64,000 nt of DNA, taken from positions 1 through 64,000 of the forward strand of contig JAMYHX010000210.1 of NCBI GenBank assembly GCA_025529335.1. Direction: 5' to 3'. The notes beneath the pieces were generated by a model. It had not been told where the DNA came from, did not search any database, and was given only the letters and a program-made list of their open reading frames with translations. Source of the DNA: Rhizopus sp. PT2906 (Eukaryota > Mucoromycota > Mucoromycetes > Mucorales > Rhizopodaceae). Made by a program: the position numbers and the translations under genes. Each line of letters opens with the position of its first letter. Positions within the stretch are counted from its first letter, which is position 1. Below are positions 11,640-21,729 of the stretch, piece by piece.

Positions 11640-13009
11640 TTATAGCCAGCACTTGCATATAGCATTCTTCGGACCGCTTATTCTTTCAGCAAACTCACAA
11701 TTATGACAAAGATCGATAAATTCTTTACAGCAGTCATCACCGCATACTCTTTTCCATATAATTTCAACGCATCTTGCAGCTTCTGTAATATCAATTTTTT
11801 GGTTTGCTTTGGAGACCTTGATCATATAAAGTGCTGCTATATGTAGAATTTCTTTTTTGGTAAGATACATGTCTAACTCAATAGACTTTGCAAGTTCAGC
11901 AATATATAAAATGGCATACATATTGAACGCCAAATAATGTAACGGCTGCGCTCTTTTTGACTCTGAAGGCTGATCACCTGTTGCCATATCTATTTGTTCT
12001 AACAGTGTCTTTTCGAAAAAGCCTACAATATGACGAGTTAACTCTGCAGATGATGGGTCCAAAAAGCGTACAGTAGAAACAACATGAGCGATGTACCAAG
12101 TATGAATATTATTTTTTGCTCGTGCGGCTTGCTTAGCCACAGAGCTTCCAGTAAGCCATTGAAAGTATTGATTAAACCATGCTTTGATGCATTGATCAAT
12201 TGGACGATAAAGATAAAAGTTATCCAAGTATGACAGCATGTTTGCAATTCTACAAAGACTAGAAAAATTTTAGGTTTCATCAATTGAACACCTTTCATCT
12301 CTTACGCTCTTCCACTAACGACTCCTTCATCACGCCCCATCTTTGTACAGTTTTGACTGCCTCGAACAAGTTGAGCATAGTTTAAATTGGGATTCATACG
12401 AGTTGTTTCATTTAAAAAGAAAATCTGCAACAACTCCACTGCATGAACTGCATAACTCTCCATTTCAAAAAAGAAGTAACCAAGACAAAGGTACATAAAG
12501 TTTTCAGCAAATAACTCTAGCTGTTGCTGGTCTTTCACGATTTGAATATCTTTGTAATACTTAGTCGGTTACTTTACACGTGCCTTATTCTTAAGCAAAC
12601 CTGGGTTCCTTTTTCCGTCTTTTCGTACATATTTAGTGTTCTTATCGCCTGTATCCTCCTATTTCGGCAAAAGTGAATATACCCCTTTTACTGTGGTTAT
12701 GCTGTAGTTATTATATGACAACTTACTGGCCACCAATATCTACGTGAATTGTGAGGTTTAAGCATAATATTTTTCTCATGTGTGTATACCTTACGGTGCA
12801 TAGCTGAGGAAGTCATGAACATCTCCAGAAGGAGCTACATGAGGAACCTGTTTATCCGTTACAATGCTAAACGGGCCAACCTTCAAAGCATTATTTGCGA
12901 GCTTCTGTAAATATTCAAAAGGCTTTTTTAAATGGACTGGAGCATTTCTTCCTTCGCCTTTTCTATGTGTTGGTAACGAAATGTATTCAATTTCTGGTTT
13001 TCTGGGCAT
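11640..13009 (-). CDS. Alginate-lyase-family (PF05426-type) protein
   Basis: A member of the alginate/polysaccharide lyase fold (alpha/alpha-barrel) family. Five exons join in phase: 13009-12795, a 13-nt exon 12739-12727, 12658-12601, 12549-12306 and 12249-11640, giving 379 residues. Family landmarks appear in order: ANNALKVGPFS, PPSGD-like VAPSGDVHDFLSYAPYWWP (the YWWP is supplied by the microexon), VRKDGKRNP, the FFLNETTRMNPNLNYAQ block, GVVSGRA, NNIHTWY with the expected His, and LHYLAFNMYAILYIAELA. The start chosen has no signal peptide, although fungal members are usually secreted; an upstream exon cannot be excluded, since no ATG lies further up in the same frame. The usual NNHGTW motif is NNIHTW here. 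The real substrate is unknown; fungal members are not proven to act on alginate. Confidence 0.75.
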
Positions 13010-14115
13010 TTCACAGAATAAAGGTAAAAAAGTGACACAAGCTCCTCGAGTCGCGTGTTTTATTCATTTTTGCATTTGTTAAAAGGTAGACAAAAGTTGA
13101 CTAAAAGCCTCATTTTAATGTTGGTAAGATGTGTTTTATCGTACTTCACAACAGGTAATGGATGAAATAATACATCGACAAGATCAAGATATGATCGGGT
13201 CTTAATCTTCCTGTAAAGAATATAAAAAAGATTAATTATAAACCTCAATAGAATGTATCTTTTCAAATAAAGGTTATAGAATCTGTGGATGATGTAATAG
13301 TGCAAGATATTATAAAGGTTCCTTAAATCCTGATAAGCTATAATATAATGATATATAATGCAACTTGAAACGATAAGACAATTAAATGTACATGCCTATA
13401 GTGTTTCTTTCTTACGGTATTGGCGTTGGCCGGTCTTATATAAATGCAGTCGGCTATGTTCTGCTAGAAAAAAGATTACAAAATGAAAATTCAAAAGGTT
13501 TTATATAGAAATAAGCGACAAACAGATCCTAGATGCAAGGTCAAAGCTAAATTGAAGAGCTGTTAAGCAGTTATTGCTTAAATTTACAAAAATACAACAG
13601 TCCGTGGTATGAAGAGATAATATTTGTTACAATATAGACAGCAAAAATAATAAACTATGCAATAAAGCTTAAACAGTATCACTCATGCAGACAAGGTTTA
13701 CTTCAGATCTGATGAAGAATTGCATCATAAAGAATAAATACTGATATAAATGATGAATAAACTCTATAGTCTTTGCATTAAAACATTTACGATCCAATAT
13801 TGAGACATGTAGAGAACCAATGAATACAATAAGATATGATGAAGCTTCACGATGACATAACAATAGAATGGGAATAGAAATTTACCGCTTTCTAAGGAAA
13901 ATAGGATTTCAATATTTATATTAATAAAAATAATAAGTAAAATGCCATTGACATCATATCTAACATAGTGCTGTTTAACAATACTATTAGGGTTAAACTC
14001 TTCAATTTTTCTTACAATAATATAAAAAAGATAAATGCTTAAAACTTGCAGTGTTTCCAGACATCAAAATGGTAAAAACGGACAATCTTTTATCCGAGAA
14101 CGGATGCGAAAAAAT
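13010..14115. other. AT-rich gap with no gene seen
   Basis: About 1.1 kb of AT-rich sequence. Short frames at 13060-13305 and 13669-13863 are compositionally simple and match nothing I know. It should include the promoter of the alginate-lyase-type gene at its left end. Confidence 0.5.
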
Positions 14116-14187
14116 TTCCCCAACGGGGAATCGAACCCCGGCCATGTCGGTGAAAGCGACAGATCCTAGCCACTGGACCATTGAGGA
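14116..14187 (-). tRNA. tRNA-Glu (anticodon TTC)
   Basis: The minus strand folds as a 72-nt cloverleaf without intron. The 7-bp acceptor stem pairs TCCTCAA with TTGGGGA (one G-T pair), the D arm carries AGTGGCTAGGAT, the anticodon stem pairs TGTCG with CGACA around loop CTTTCAC, and the T arm is GGGG-TTCGATT-CCCC. Anticodon TTC decodes GAA/GAG. A- and B-box promoter sequences are intact. It lies 140 bases from, and is divergent to, the PUS3 gene. Confidence 0.93.
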
Positions 14188-14327
14188 CCACATATTTTTA
14201 TTGTAAGTTATAATTTATAGAATGTTATGATTTCGATCCGGAAATTTATTGTTTCGGTGGGTAATAGTTTAGTCCTCCGAACTTTTGCGGGGTTGTTCGA
14301 CAGTGGCTTGAATGTATTGTAGATTTA

Positions 14328-15665
14328 TTGACATCTTGTCCTCATTCTGCTTTTATGAAACAGATCCTTTCCAATTTGCGCAATCTGTTTTACGGAAAAT
14401 GCGGCACAGAGATAAATTGCAGCTATAACAAACTAAGTCGACATCAACTAATAACGAGAATTACCGAACTTGAGCATGAGTTAAAGCAGCTTTCACCAGA
14501 TTTAAAAAGCAGTAAATCAAAATCAAGACGCCCTTTCGACGTAACAAAATACGAACAGCGAAGGATAGCTTTGAAAGTTGCTTATATTGGATGGAATTAT
14601 TATGGGTTTTCACGTATACGGAGCAACAATGTACCTACTGTAGAAACAGAACTATTTAAAGCTTTACAAGAATCCAATTTGATTTCAAGTCCTGACGACT
14701 GTAACTTTAGTAGAGGTGGTCGTACGGATACCAACGTCAGTGGTCTTGGCCAAGTGGTTGCTCTTGATGTTCGAAGTAATCAACTAAAGACGCTTCAACA
14801 GAATGATGCAGAGATTAGCGAGCATTTGCCATACCTTAGAATGATCAATAGCTTTTTACCTGATGATATTCGTGTGTTGGCTTGGGCTCCAGTTCCATCA
14901 ACTTTCAATGCTCGCTTTGATTGCATTTCAAGAACGTACAAGTATTTCTTTAAAAAGGACTCTTTAGACTTGGACAAAATGATTGAAGCAGGTTCGCACC
15001 TAGTAGGCTCTCACGATTTCCGAAATTTTTGCCTAATTGATGCCTCCAGAAACTTACCACATTATGAACGTGATATTCTATCCTTTGACATCAGTCACGT
15101 AGAAGACGATTTTTATGCAGTAAAAATACGAGGAACAGGCTTTTTATGGCACCAAATACGTTATATAATGTCCATCCTCTTTTTAGTTGGACAAAAGTTA
15201 GAATCACCAAAAGTTGTCAAAGATTTGCTTGATATCAACAAAGTGCCGGCCCGTCCTGGTTATCCTTTAGCAAGTGGCAAACCTTTAGTATTATACGACT
15301 GTGAATATAGAGATATAGAGTGGATATATGATAAAAATACAATAGGTTGGCCAGCGTCAGCCATTAAGACCCATAATCATTTTTTTGAGTTGTGGAATAC
15401 GAATGCAATTAAGGGATTATTATATAAAGAGTGCATGAAGATGATTGAAGACTTCCCCGTGGAAATGGAGAATCAAAGTGTTCGTGTAGCTGATTGTCTG
15501 AGCGATTACAAGAAGAATAGACATCAAGTTTTACTGGGCGAAGGAAAGAGTATAATTACGAAGAACTATATCAAAATCCTTGATCTTCCAATGTCAGATA
15601 CGGATAAAGTAAAAAAAGAAAAATATCACCTTAAGCAAATGAGCAAGTTAGAAAGAAACCAATAA
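14328..15665 (+). CDS. PUS3: tRNA pseudouridine(38/39) synthase, Deg1/Pus3
   Basis: A TruA-family enzyme that isomerises uridines 38/39 in the anticodon arm of tRNAs. The gene is a single exon of 445 residues, close to fungal Deg1. An N-terminal helix-rich extension leads to the TruA fold beginning at KVAYIGWNYYGF. The catalytic Asp (about residue 133) lies in GGRTDTNVSGLGQVV. Later landmarks are FNARFDCISRTYKYFF, a HDFRNFC block and a GTGFLWHQIRYIM block, all typical of Pus3/Deg1. The ATG at 14328 is the first in frame and gives the usual N-terminal length; a later Met at codon 9 is possible. The tRNA-Glu gene sits 140 bases upstream in the opposite direction. Confidence 0.93.
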   Translation: MTSCPHSAFMKQILSNLRNLFYGKCGTEINCSYNKLSRHQLITRITELEHELKQLSPDLKSSKSKSRRPFDVTKYEQRRIALKVAYIGWNYYGFSRIRSNNVPTVETELFKALQESNLISSPDDCNFSRGGRTDTNVSGLGQVVALDVRSNQLKTLQQNDAEISEHLPYLRMINSFLPDDIRVLAWAPVPSTFNARFDCISRTYKYFFKKDSLDLDKMIEAGSHLVGSHDFRNFCLIDASRNLPHYERDILSFDISHVEDDFYAVKIRGTGFLWHQIRYIMSILFLVGQKLESPKVVKDLLDINKVPARPGYPLASGKPLVLYDCEYRDIEWIYDKNTIGWPASAIKTHNHFFELWNTNAIKGLLYKECMKMIEDFPVEMENQSVRVADCLSDYKKNRHQVLLGEGKSIITKNYIKILDLPMSDTDKVKKEKYHLKQMSKLERNQ

Positions 15666-17146
15666 AGCTTATTAGAAAAGCATGCATATTCATGTAATAT
15701 ATTAATACTTTAATAACAGTACTCTTTAAAAAGTATGTAATGTAAATACAAATTTATAAAGTACTGAACACCTTATACGAGTAAGTGATCTTGACTGTTT
15801 CCACCCTCCTCGTTCCCTTTTCTTTGTTTCACTCTAAAAGGTGGAAATTAGATATTGTTTTATTTCAGTTATTTATTGTCTTTTTTATGCAGTACAAGTC
15901 TGAAATAATAAAAAAAAGATTGATAACAAACAAGATCACGTTCTACGACGTGTAATGACAAAAAATCATAGAAGGCCACTAGAAATTACAGTGGATTGAT
16001 TCTTTAAATTGAGGAATCAGGTTCCACTGGACCAGCGTGTATCAACATTATTGTTTTGATCGTAAGACGGAGAGCGGCAATATGAGCTGCCTTTGCTTCT
16101 TTTTGCTCAGACTTGGATGGTGAAGATAACAAAGCAACCATCTACAGTGGAAACACGGGCATGTTTATATTTAACAATTCAAAGCTAAGAAAAGCAGTTC
16201 AAGAGTTGAATATCAGTAATGGCTCAGAAAGTAGCCAATCATCACCTAAAATAACGGATATGTTCGAACGACTAGCAACAATGCTAATCAGCCTGTTGTT
16301 CAAGCAAATGCTTCTAACAAGAACCTGATGAAGATCCTTTTAAGCTATTTTTTTTTCTCTTGTGTCCTTAATGCTACTTTTATTGCATAAACCTTTGAGA
16401 GAACTATCTTTATTACTTAATTGTTACTTTTCAGGGCTAGAAACAACAACAGCATTAACAAAGTAAAGTCATTGATAACTTTCCGTACACACAAATCAAC
16501 ATCTTTAAGAGATCGAAATAGATTTCATTTACATGTTATAACATTTTTATCTTTCTAATTTATTTATTCACTAATAGATAGTTTGACTCTAATTGGAGCA
16601 AGTAAATTATACAGATGCTGAAATGAAAACAAAGGATACAATCTAAACCATATTTACAAGAGATTCTCAGGAAAAAAACAAGTAAATCCCACAATAAGAG
16701 CCAAATAATACATTTGGGGTGGTTGTACCTGCATAGCTACACATGAACTTTAATTTTTCTTTTTTTGGAAGACTGTTACGTCCATCAAGTTGTTATGTTA
16801 CATGAACATTAAAATGAAAAAAGCATCTTAAAAAGGTACGTTTGATGTAATTAAGCGAGAAAGAATGCTTGATATTTACTGTATTTCTATACAAAAACAG
16901 ATGAACTATTAGGTAAAGGTTAGTAAAAAGAGAAATAAAGGAGAGAACAGGCTTACGTACTTCCTATTCCAAATTAGTTCAAATAGGCGATCGTCCTTAC
17001 TCTGTTGTAGCGGGCAAAATCGGTGAAGTTCTCATCGCGAGAATACGTCAATGTTTTTTTTCCGTAAACAAGGTAAGTATATATATAACATTGATCTACT
17101 TCCCTTGTTTTCTTTTTTTATCAAATACAATTAAAGAAAACAATCT
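15666..17146. other. Gap with one weak frame (16113-16328)
   Basis: A 1.5-kb AT-rich stretch. The plus-strand frame at 16113-16328 (71 codons, FIFNNSKLRKAVQEL near its middle) and a minus-strand frame near 16015-16120 (ending HAGPVEPDSSI) each have some protein-like composition but no recognised family or complete splice structure. They may be gene relics. The right end holds T-rich promoter sequence for the oxidoreductase gene. Confidence 0.4.
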
Positions 17147-18040
17147 ATGGTTAGCTCATCTGAACGAGTATTTATTCTTGGAGGTACAGGAAATGTTGGT
17201 TCAAAGATCACAAGAGATTTAATTGCCAAGGACATTCCTGTCACATTATATGCACGTCAGCCAGAAAAAGTAAAGGCATTATTTGAAAGCAACAGCCTTG
17301 TCAACGCTATCCAAGGTGATTATAGAGACCTTACTCCATTGAAGGAAGGATTAAAGGGACACACCAGACTCTTTCTTTTGATTGCTGATGTGTACAATAT
17401 GATCCCTTTGAAAAGGACTATTGCTGCTTGGGCTTATGACGCTGGTACTAAGCAAATTGTGGATATCTCAAGTTTTTTCGTAAGCAGTCCTTTAAGAACA
17501 GCCTCGATTGGTGTGAAGCATTACGAATCTGAACAAGCTATCTACCATCTTCCTAATCGTGGTGCCTTTGTTGCCCTGCGTCCAGGTCGCTTCATGTCAA
17601 ACATTTTCCTCTATGATGGCCTCCAGTCCAGTAATGACACTATTTTTGATACAGTAGATGCCGACAAGCTACAGGGCTGGGTTTCACCAAATGATATTGG
17701 CGCAGTTGCTGCAGTTGTCCTTAGCGAAGACATTGAAAAGCATGGTGATTCAGTGTATGAACTCATTAGTGATGTTGCTACTCCAACCCAACGTGCCGCC
17801 TATCTCTCACGTATCCTTGGCCGTGAAATAAAATATAAACAGATCAACTCTCTCGAGAAATATGAAATTTTCATGAACATTGCACACTTCAACCATCCTT
17901 TTGCTTACTGTCTCAGTACAACATTGGTATCCTACGATGTTCGAAATCCTACTATCACCGATGGTATTCATGTCTTGTTACGAAGAAAACCAGAAACATT
18001 AGAAAAGTACCTTGAAGATAATAAACATTTGTTCAAATAA
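17147..18040 (+). CDS. NmrA-like atypical short-chain dehydrogenase
   Basis: A single-exon gene of 297 residues with the Rossmann fold of the NmrA/HSCARG group of atypical SDRs. The nucleotide-binding loop is GGTGNVG at residues 12-18 after a short beta strand (RVFILGG). YARQPEKVKAL follows at the place where such proteins contact the adenine ribose. A central DISSFFVSS strand, ALRPGRFMSNIF and GWVSPNDIGAVAA fit the family. The classical YxxxK catalytic pair is not evident, so it may be an NAD(P)-sensing regulator or an isoflavone-reductase-like enzyme; the substrate is unknown. The start is in good T/A-rich context just after the likely promoter. Confidence 0.85.
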   Translation: MVSSSERVFILGGTGNVGSKITRDLIAKDIPVTLYARQPEKVKALFESNSLVNAIQGDYRDLTPLKEGLKGHTRLFLLIADVYNMIPLKRTIAAWAYDAGTKQIVDISSFFVSSPLRTASIGVKHYESEQAIYHLPNRGAFVALRPGRFMSNIFLYDGLQSSNDTIFDTVDADKLQGWVSPNDIGAVAAVVLSEDIEKHGDSVYELISDVATPTQRAAYLSRILGREIKYKQINSLEKYEIFMNIAHFNHPFAYCLSTTLVSYDVRNPTITDGIHVLLRRKPETLEKYLEDNKHLFK

Positions 18041-18117
18041 ACTATATTTTTGAAAAGCTGTCTTTAACTAATTCAAAAAGTGTGTATGTGTGAAGGAGTT
18101 CTTATCAATATATTTTA

Positions 18118-18853
18118 TATATGCTTTTTTCAGAAATAATTCGCACACATTACAAGATCAATAACAATTAAACCCTTTATGTCTTCTTTATTGTTTAAAA
18201 GACAACATGTAATAATATATAAAATGAGCTTGATATATTTGAGAAAAGATAAATGTGGTCAAGACTTTATACAGAATGAAAGGTTGTTAGAGAATTTGTT
18301 TAAATAGTCTGATCTTGACTTCTCTTTTTCTTTTCTTCTTCTTCTTTGGACCAAAAAGTAAGACCAGCTATTCCCCAGCTAGCCCTAAGGTATGTTATAT
18401 TCTTTACTCTTGTAAGAAATTAATATGTAGTATTATAGAGAATAATCGAACCAATACCGGTGCTAGTTGGGGGTAGTCTGGTTCTTACCAAACTTGGTCC
18501 CATCCACTCTCTTCCCTGCTCTCCTCTTTGCTTGCTCTCTCTCTCTTTTTCTCTTCTTCCTCCGGGCCAGTTATCGCCGGCTCAAACCATGATACACTTC
18601 GGGTAGGATATTAATAATTTCTTTACAAGTTTACTCACTTTTCTTACTTTTCTTTTTTTCTCTTATAAATCCTCTTCTTTATAATGTAAGTATTTGATAT
18701 CAAATCAATGACTGGTTTACTAGTCATCTCTTTATTCATTCTTTTGCTTCTGATGGATTCTCTTTTTTATTATTTGTTATATCTTTTATTATTTTTTGTT
18801 GTCTGAAATTATCATTTTTTATCAGTGTGCGAATAATTTGTGAATAAAGTGTA
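18118..18853 (-). mobile_element. MITE-like inverted-repeat element, copy A
   Basis: One of three related copies in the window (others near 33780 and 58550). Both ends carry an imperfect about 30-bp terminal inverted repeat containing the shared core ATTCGCACAC, bounded by TA. Inside is a second, nested inverted repeat: 18348-18385 (GGACCAAAAAGTAAGACCAG) pairs imperfectly with 18460-18500 (CTGGTTCTTACCAAACTTGG). Compared with copy C it is reversed and has an extra A/T-rich insertion near its right end, so it is about 110 bp longer. It codes for nothing obvious. TA flanks and size suit a Tc1/mariner-related non-autonomous element. Confidence 0.7.
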
Positions 18854-19576
18854 TATGTGTATGTCTTTTGCTCAGTAAAAAGTGTGCGTATAAAAAAATT
18901 CATTTTTTTTGTCTCTTGATTTACATTGAACCAATTTACTTTCATGTATTCCAACCTGGGAAGGTATTTCTTTCTTAATAGATCGAGGTCTCCTGCATCA
19001 TTTGGTATAGGCACTGAGCTAAAGTGCTGTACAGTGTATAAACAGGGTACATTCAATTTCATGGCTTTTACCTCGCCATCGCAGGCAGATGTCTGGAAGC
19101 AAGGGACTATAAGCCATTTTGTTTCTGATTTGGAAAGGTATTGTCTGTATGCAATATTGCCAAGATGATTTTCGACTCACGTGTATCTTTACATGATCGC
19201 CCGTAAATTTTTGTGGCCCAGGTATGCTTCCAGCAAACTCATCACTTAAAGCATCCTCATGAGTACCTTTGGCTTGAACGAGGACTCGTAAATTCACATG
19301 GTTTCCAATTGCTCTTGCATCATTTTCTAATGATCTTTTCTTCGCAGCCATTGATGCTTTGACGATAGAATCACACCTTTTGAATGTCAGTTTCATGCAT
19401 AATACGAAGTAATAAATTACCACTTTAAGTTTAACCAATGATAAAATTGGAGTCCACGCCTCCTCAACAAAATCTTGCTCAGTAGCAGTCTTACACTTTT
19501 GGGTGTGTAGAACGCTGTTCTTTTTTGTTGAGAGGTCGCAAACTATCAAGATCATTAAATACGTTTGTTTTAACAC
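18736..19576 (-). pseudogene. Decayed member of a lineage-specific family, reading into MITE A
   Basis: On the minus strand TEQDFVEEAWTPILSLV is followed, after a probable 47-nt intron, by RCDSIVKASMAAKKRSLEND and NLRVLVQAKG, then TKWLIVPCFQTSACDGEVK, CLYTVQHFSSVPIPNDAGD and YLPRLEYMKVNWFNVN. The two halves are in different frames around 19145-19200 and no splice pair that I tried repairs this, so a one-base frameshift is likely. The final frame does not stop at the end of the conserved text: it runs about 39 codons into the MITE copy before its stop at 18736. The pattern resembles a family of unknown function that is expanded in Mucorales. Probably not functional. Confidence 0.5.
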
Positions 19577-21026
19577 AGATCTTACATGTGAGCATAAATC
19601 TCAAAGTAATGTTTGTGAATGCGAATTCTCCTTGAATATTCAAGACAAAACACGTGCCCTTTCTTCAAGTTCTCAACAGCAACTTGATAGATATGTTCTA
19701 TTAGTTCAAGAAATCAATAAAATCATATAAAAACAACCCCATTCAATTATCTTTAGTTTCTTTCAATGTTGGCAAACAATGGAGGTAACTTTCTTGATTT
19801 ATAGACTTTATTTTATTGAAAGGTGCTTGTTGCTGTGATAATGAATAAGCGTTTTATAACTCACTTATAAATAGAGAAAAGAAAGAGATTAAACCTTGTA
19901 TTAACATGACTGCTGTAGGCTTAATGATAATGCCGTATAGACAAGATGACTTTGACTTATGTATGAAATATATATTGAATATATTACGTCAAAGGGAATA
20001 ATCTTTAATATGAGAACGTTTTCCATCTTCATCCTTTTTGTGGTCTATCACTTGTGGCAGTTGTTCTCGTGCGACAGAATTGCCATTTTTGTCTTGTGGT
20101 TTACAAACTTTATAATGATTGAAAGTAGGATATTATATTTCTTTTATGAACGCATTGTTTTTTTTTTTTTTCATTCTACAAAATCATTACCATAGCAGTG
20201 CTTTTTTGTTTAACAAACAAGGGCAATTTCTTTATCATAAAAATTTCTGATTTCATTACTTATTTTACAGATAAAGCTTCTTGGTCAATCCTTTAAATCA
20301 GATCAGGTAGTAAATCAGAATTTATACCAACTTCTCGGTGTAACACTTTGCTAAGATTTCTCTTGAAATCAAACAAAAAAAATACTCATGTTTAAATATA
20401 GAGTTTAATATTACTGTTGTACACAACTCCTTTAGATCAGTTTTGGGATTAAGGAACCGCAGTTGTTCCTCTTTAAACGATTATAATGGCTCTAAAAAAG
20501 AAAGGGCTATACGCAAATACAAGGTCATATTATTTCTAAAGCTTTTGATTTCTTAATGATAGTGTATTTGTGTCTAACTTTATGTTAAAGATGCGTATTC
20601 TGATACAATACAATTTGTATCTTGCATAGACTTCAAGCATGTGGTGTTTGTTTGCTTTTTTTTTTTTTTTTTTTCTGTACAAAGCCTCTTATACTAAAAA
20701 TCCAAAAAAACAAACAGAGTGTTGTATATCTTTTTGACGATCCAAGTAGGATAGTATTATGCACCTATTTTTTCAAGTTCACAGCTGCGCCTCGATGCTA
20801 CGTGACACTAAATTTATGAGTAACAGACTCCATTTATCACAGTATGCACATCAATAAGATACCGGGAATATCCAGGGGAGTGCTCAGGAACAACAGAAAT
20901 ACATAAATAGGATCTCATCTCTATTTCTCAGTCTTTTTCTTTAGCTTTTCATCAATCTTTCCAACACGTATGGCGTAGAGCTTATCAAATCCAATCATTA
21001 TACTAACCCTCTTTTCGTGTATAGAG
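19577..21026. other. AT-rich gap, no gene called
   Basis: A 1.45-kb stretch with several homopolymer T runs (around 20159 and 20639). Small frames at 19959-20195 and 20622-20819 are T-run artefacts. The right end is a C/T-rich leader before the next plus-strand gene. Confidence 0.5.
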
Positions 21027-21665
21027 ATGGTTCAATACCTTAGTTCAGCTTATTACAGTACTTCCCAAGAACTCATAAATTTGGCAAGTACCTGTAAAAA
21101 CATTACAGCTGGTCCTGATCTCTATCAGTTGTACTGTCAATCGACGTCTGATCCCGTCGGTAGCTGTTACTCTTTGCCTTCAAAGTACCTAAATAAGGAT
21201 GGAAGTGTGGATTGCTTCACGGTCACTACCAACTCTTTTCTTACAATGATCTATCAAACAACAGGAAACGTGTGTGGTATACACTGTTACTATCCTACAT
21301 CCTTTAATTTCCCTTCGATATCTATCCCTAGCTTTAATATCCCAACCTACTCTTACCCAAGTCAAACAACTACCACTCCTGCATCCAAATCAGCCATTGG
21401 TACCCCACCAGCTACCACTCAACAACCTTCTGCCTTTGAAACGTTCAGTATCGCTGCCCCTGCTTCAGGCAATGCTCAAAGCACTCCCAACGCAAACACC
21501 AACACTAACAACAACAGCGGCAATAATGGAAATTCTCCCGCCAATGGTCCTTTTGTTGGTGGTGGTGGTCTTCTCTCTAGTTCTCACACTATAGGTCCAA
21601 ACTTTATTCTTACTTTTATGGTTCTTTTCTTAATGATGAGCATCTTTACACGAAGACTCATGTAA
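21027..21665 (+). CDS. Ser/Thr/Asn-rich surface-type protein with C-terminal hydrophobic tail
   Basis: A 212-residue frame. The first about 90 residues contain eight cysteines (STCKNIT, YCQSTSD, GSCYSL, VDCFTV, NVCGIHCYY), suggesting a disulphide-bonded extracellular fold. A Pro/Thr/Ser/Asn-rich spacer follows, then a glycine patch (GGGGLL) and a final hydrophobic helix (FILTFMVLFLMMSIF) with a short basic end. This is the layout of a cell-surface protein, either GPI-anchored or single-pass. No signal peptide is visible at the ATG used. A TATAG acceptor ends just before the start (at about 21024), so a signal-peptide exon may lie upstream, but I could not find it. Function unknown. Confidence 0.6.
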   Translation: MVQYLSSAYYSTSQELINLASTCKNITAGPDLYQLYCQSTSDPVGSCYSLPSKYLNKDGSVDCFTVTTNSFLTMIYQTTGNVCGIHCYYPTSFNFPSISIPSFNIPTYSYPSQTTTTPASKSAIGTPPATTQQPSAFETFSIAAPASGNAQSTPNANTNTNNNSGNNGNSPANGPFVGGGGLLSSSHTIGPNFILTFMVLFLMMSIFTRRLM

Positions 21666-21729
21666 ATATTTAACTTTTTAATATTGTATTTGTATATCTA
21701 CAATGACAATTATATACTAATAAAATAAT

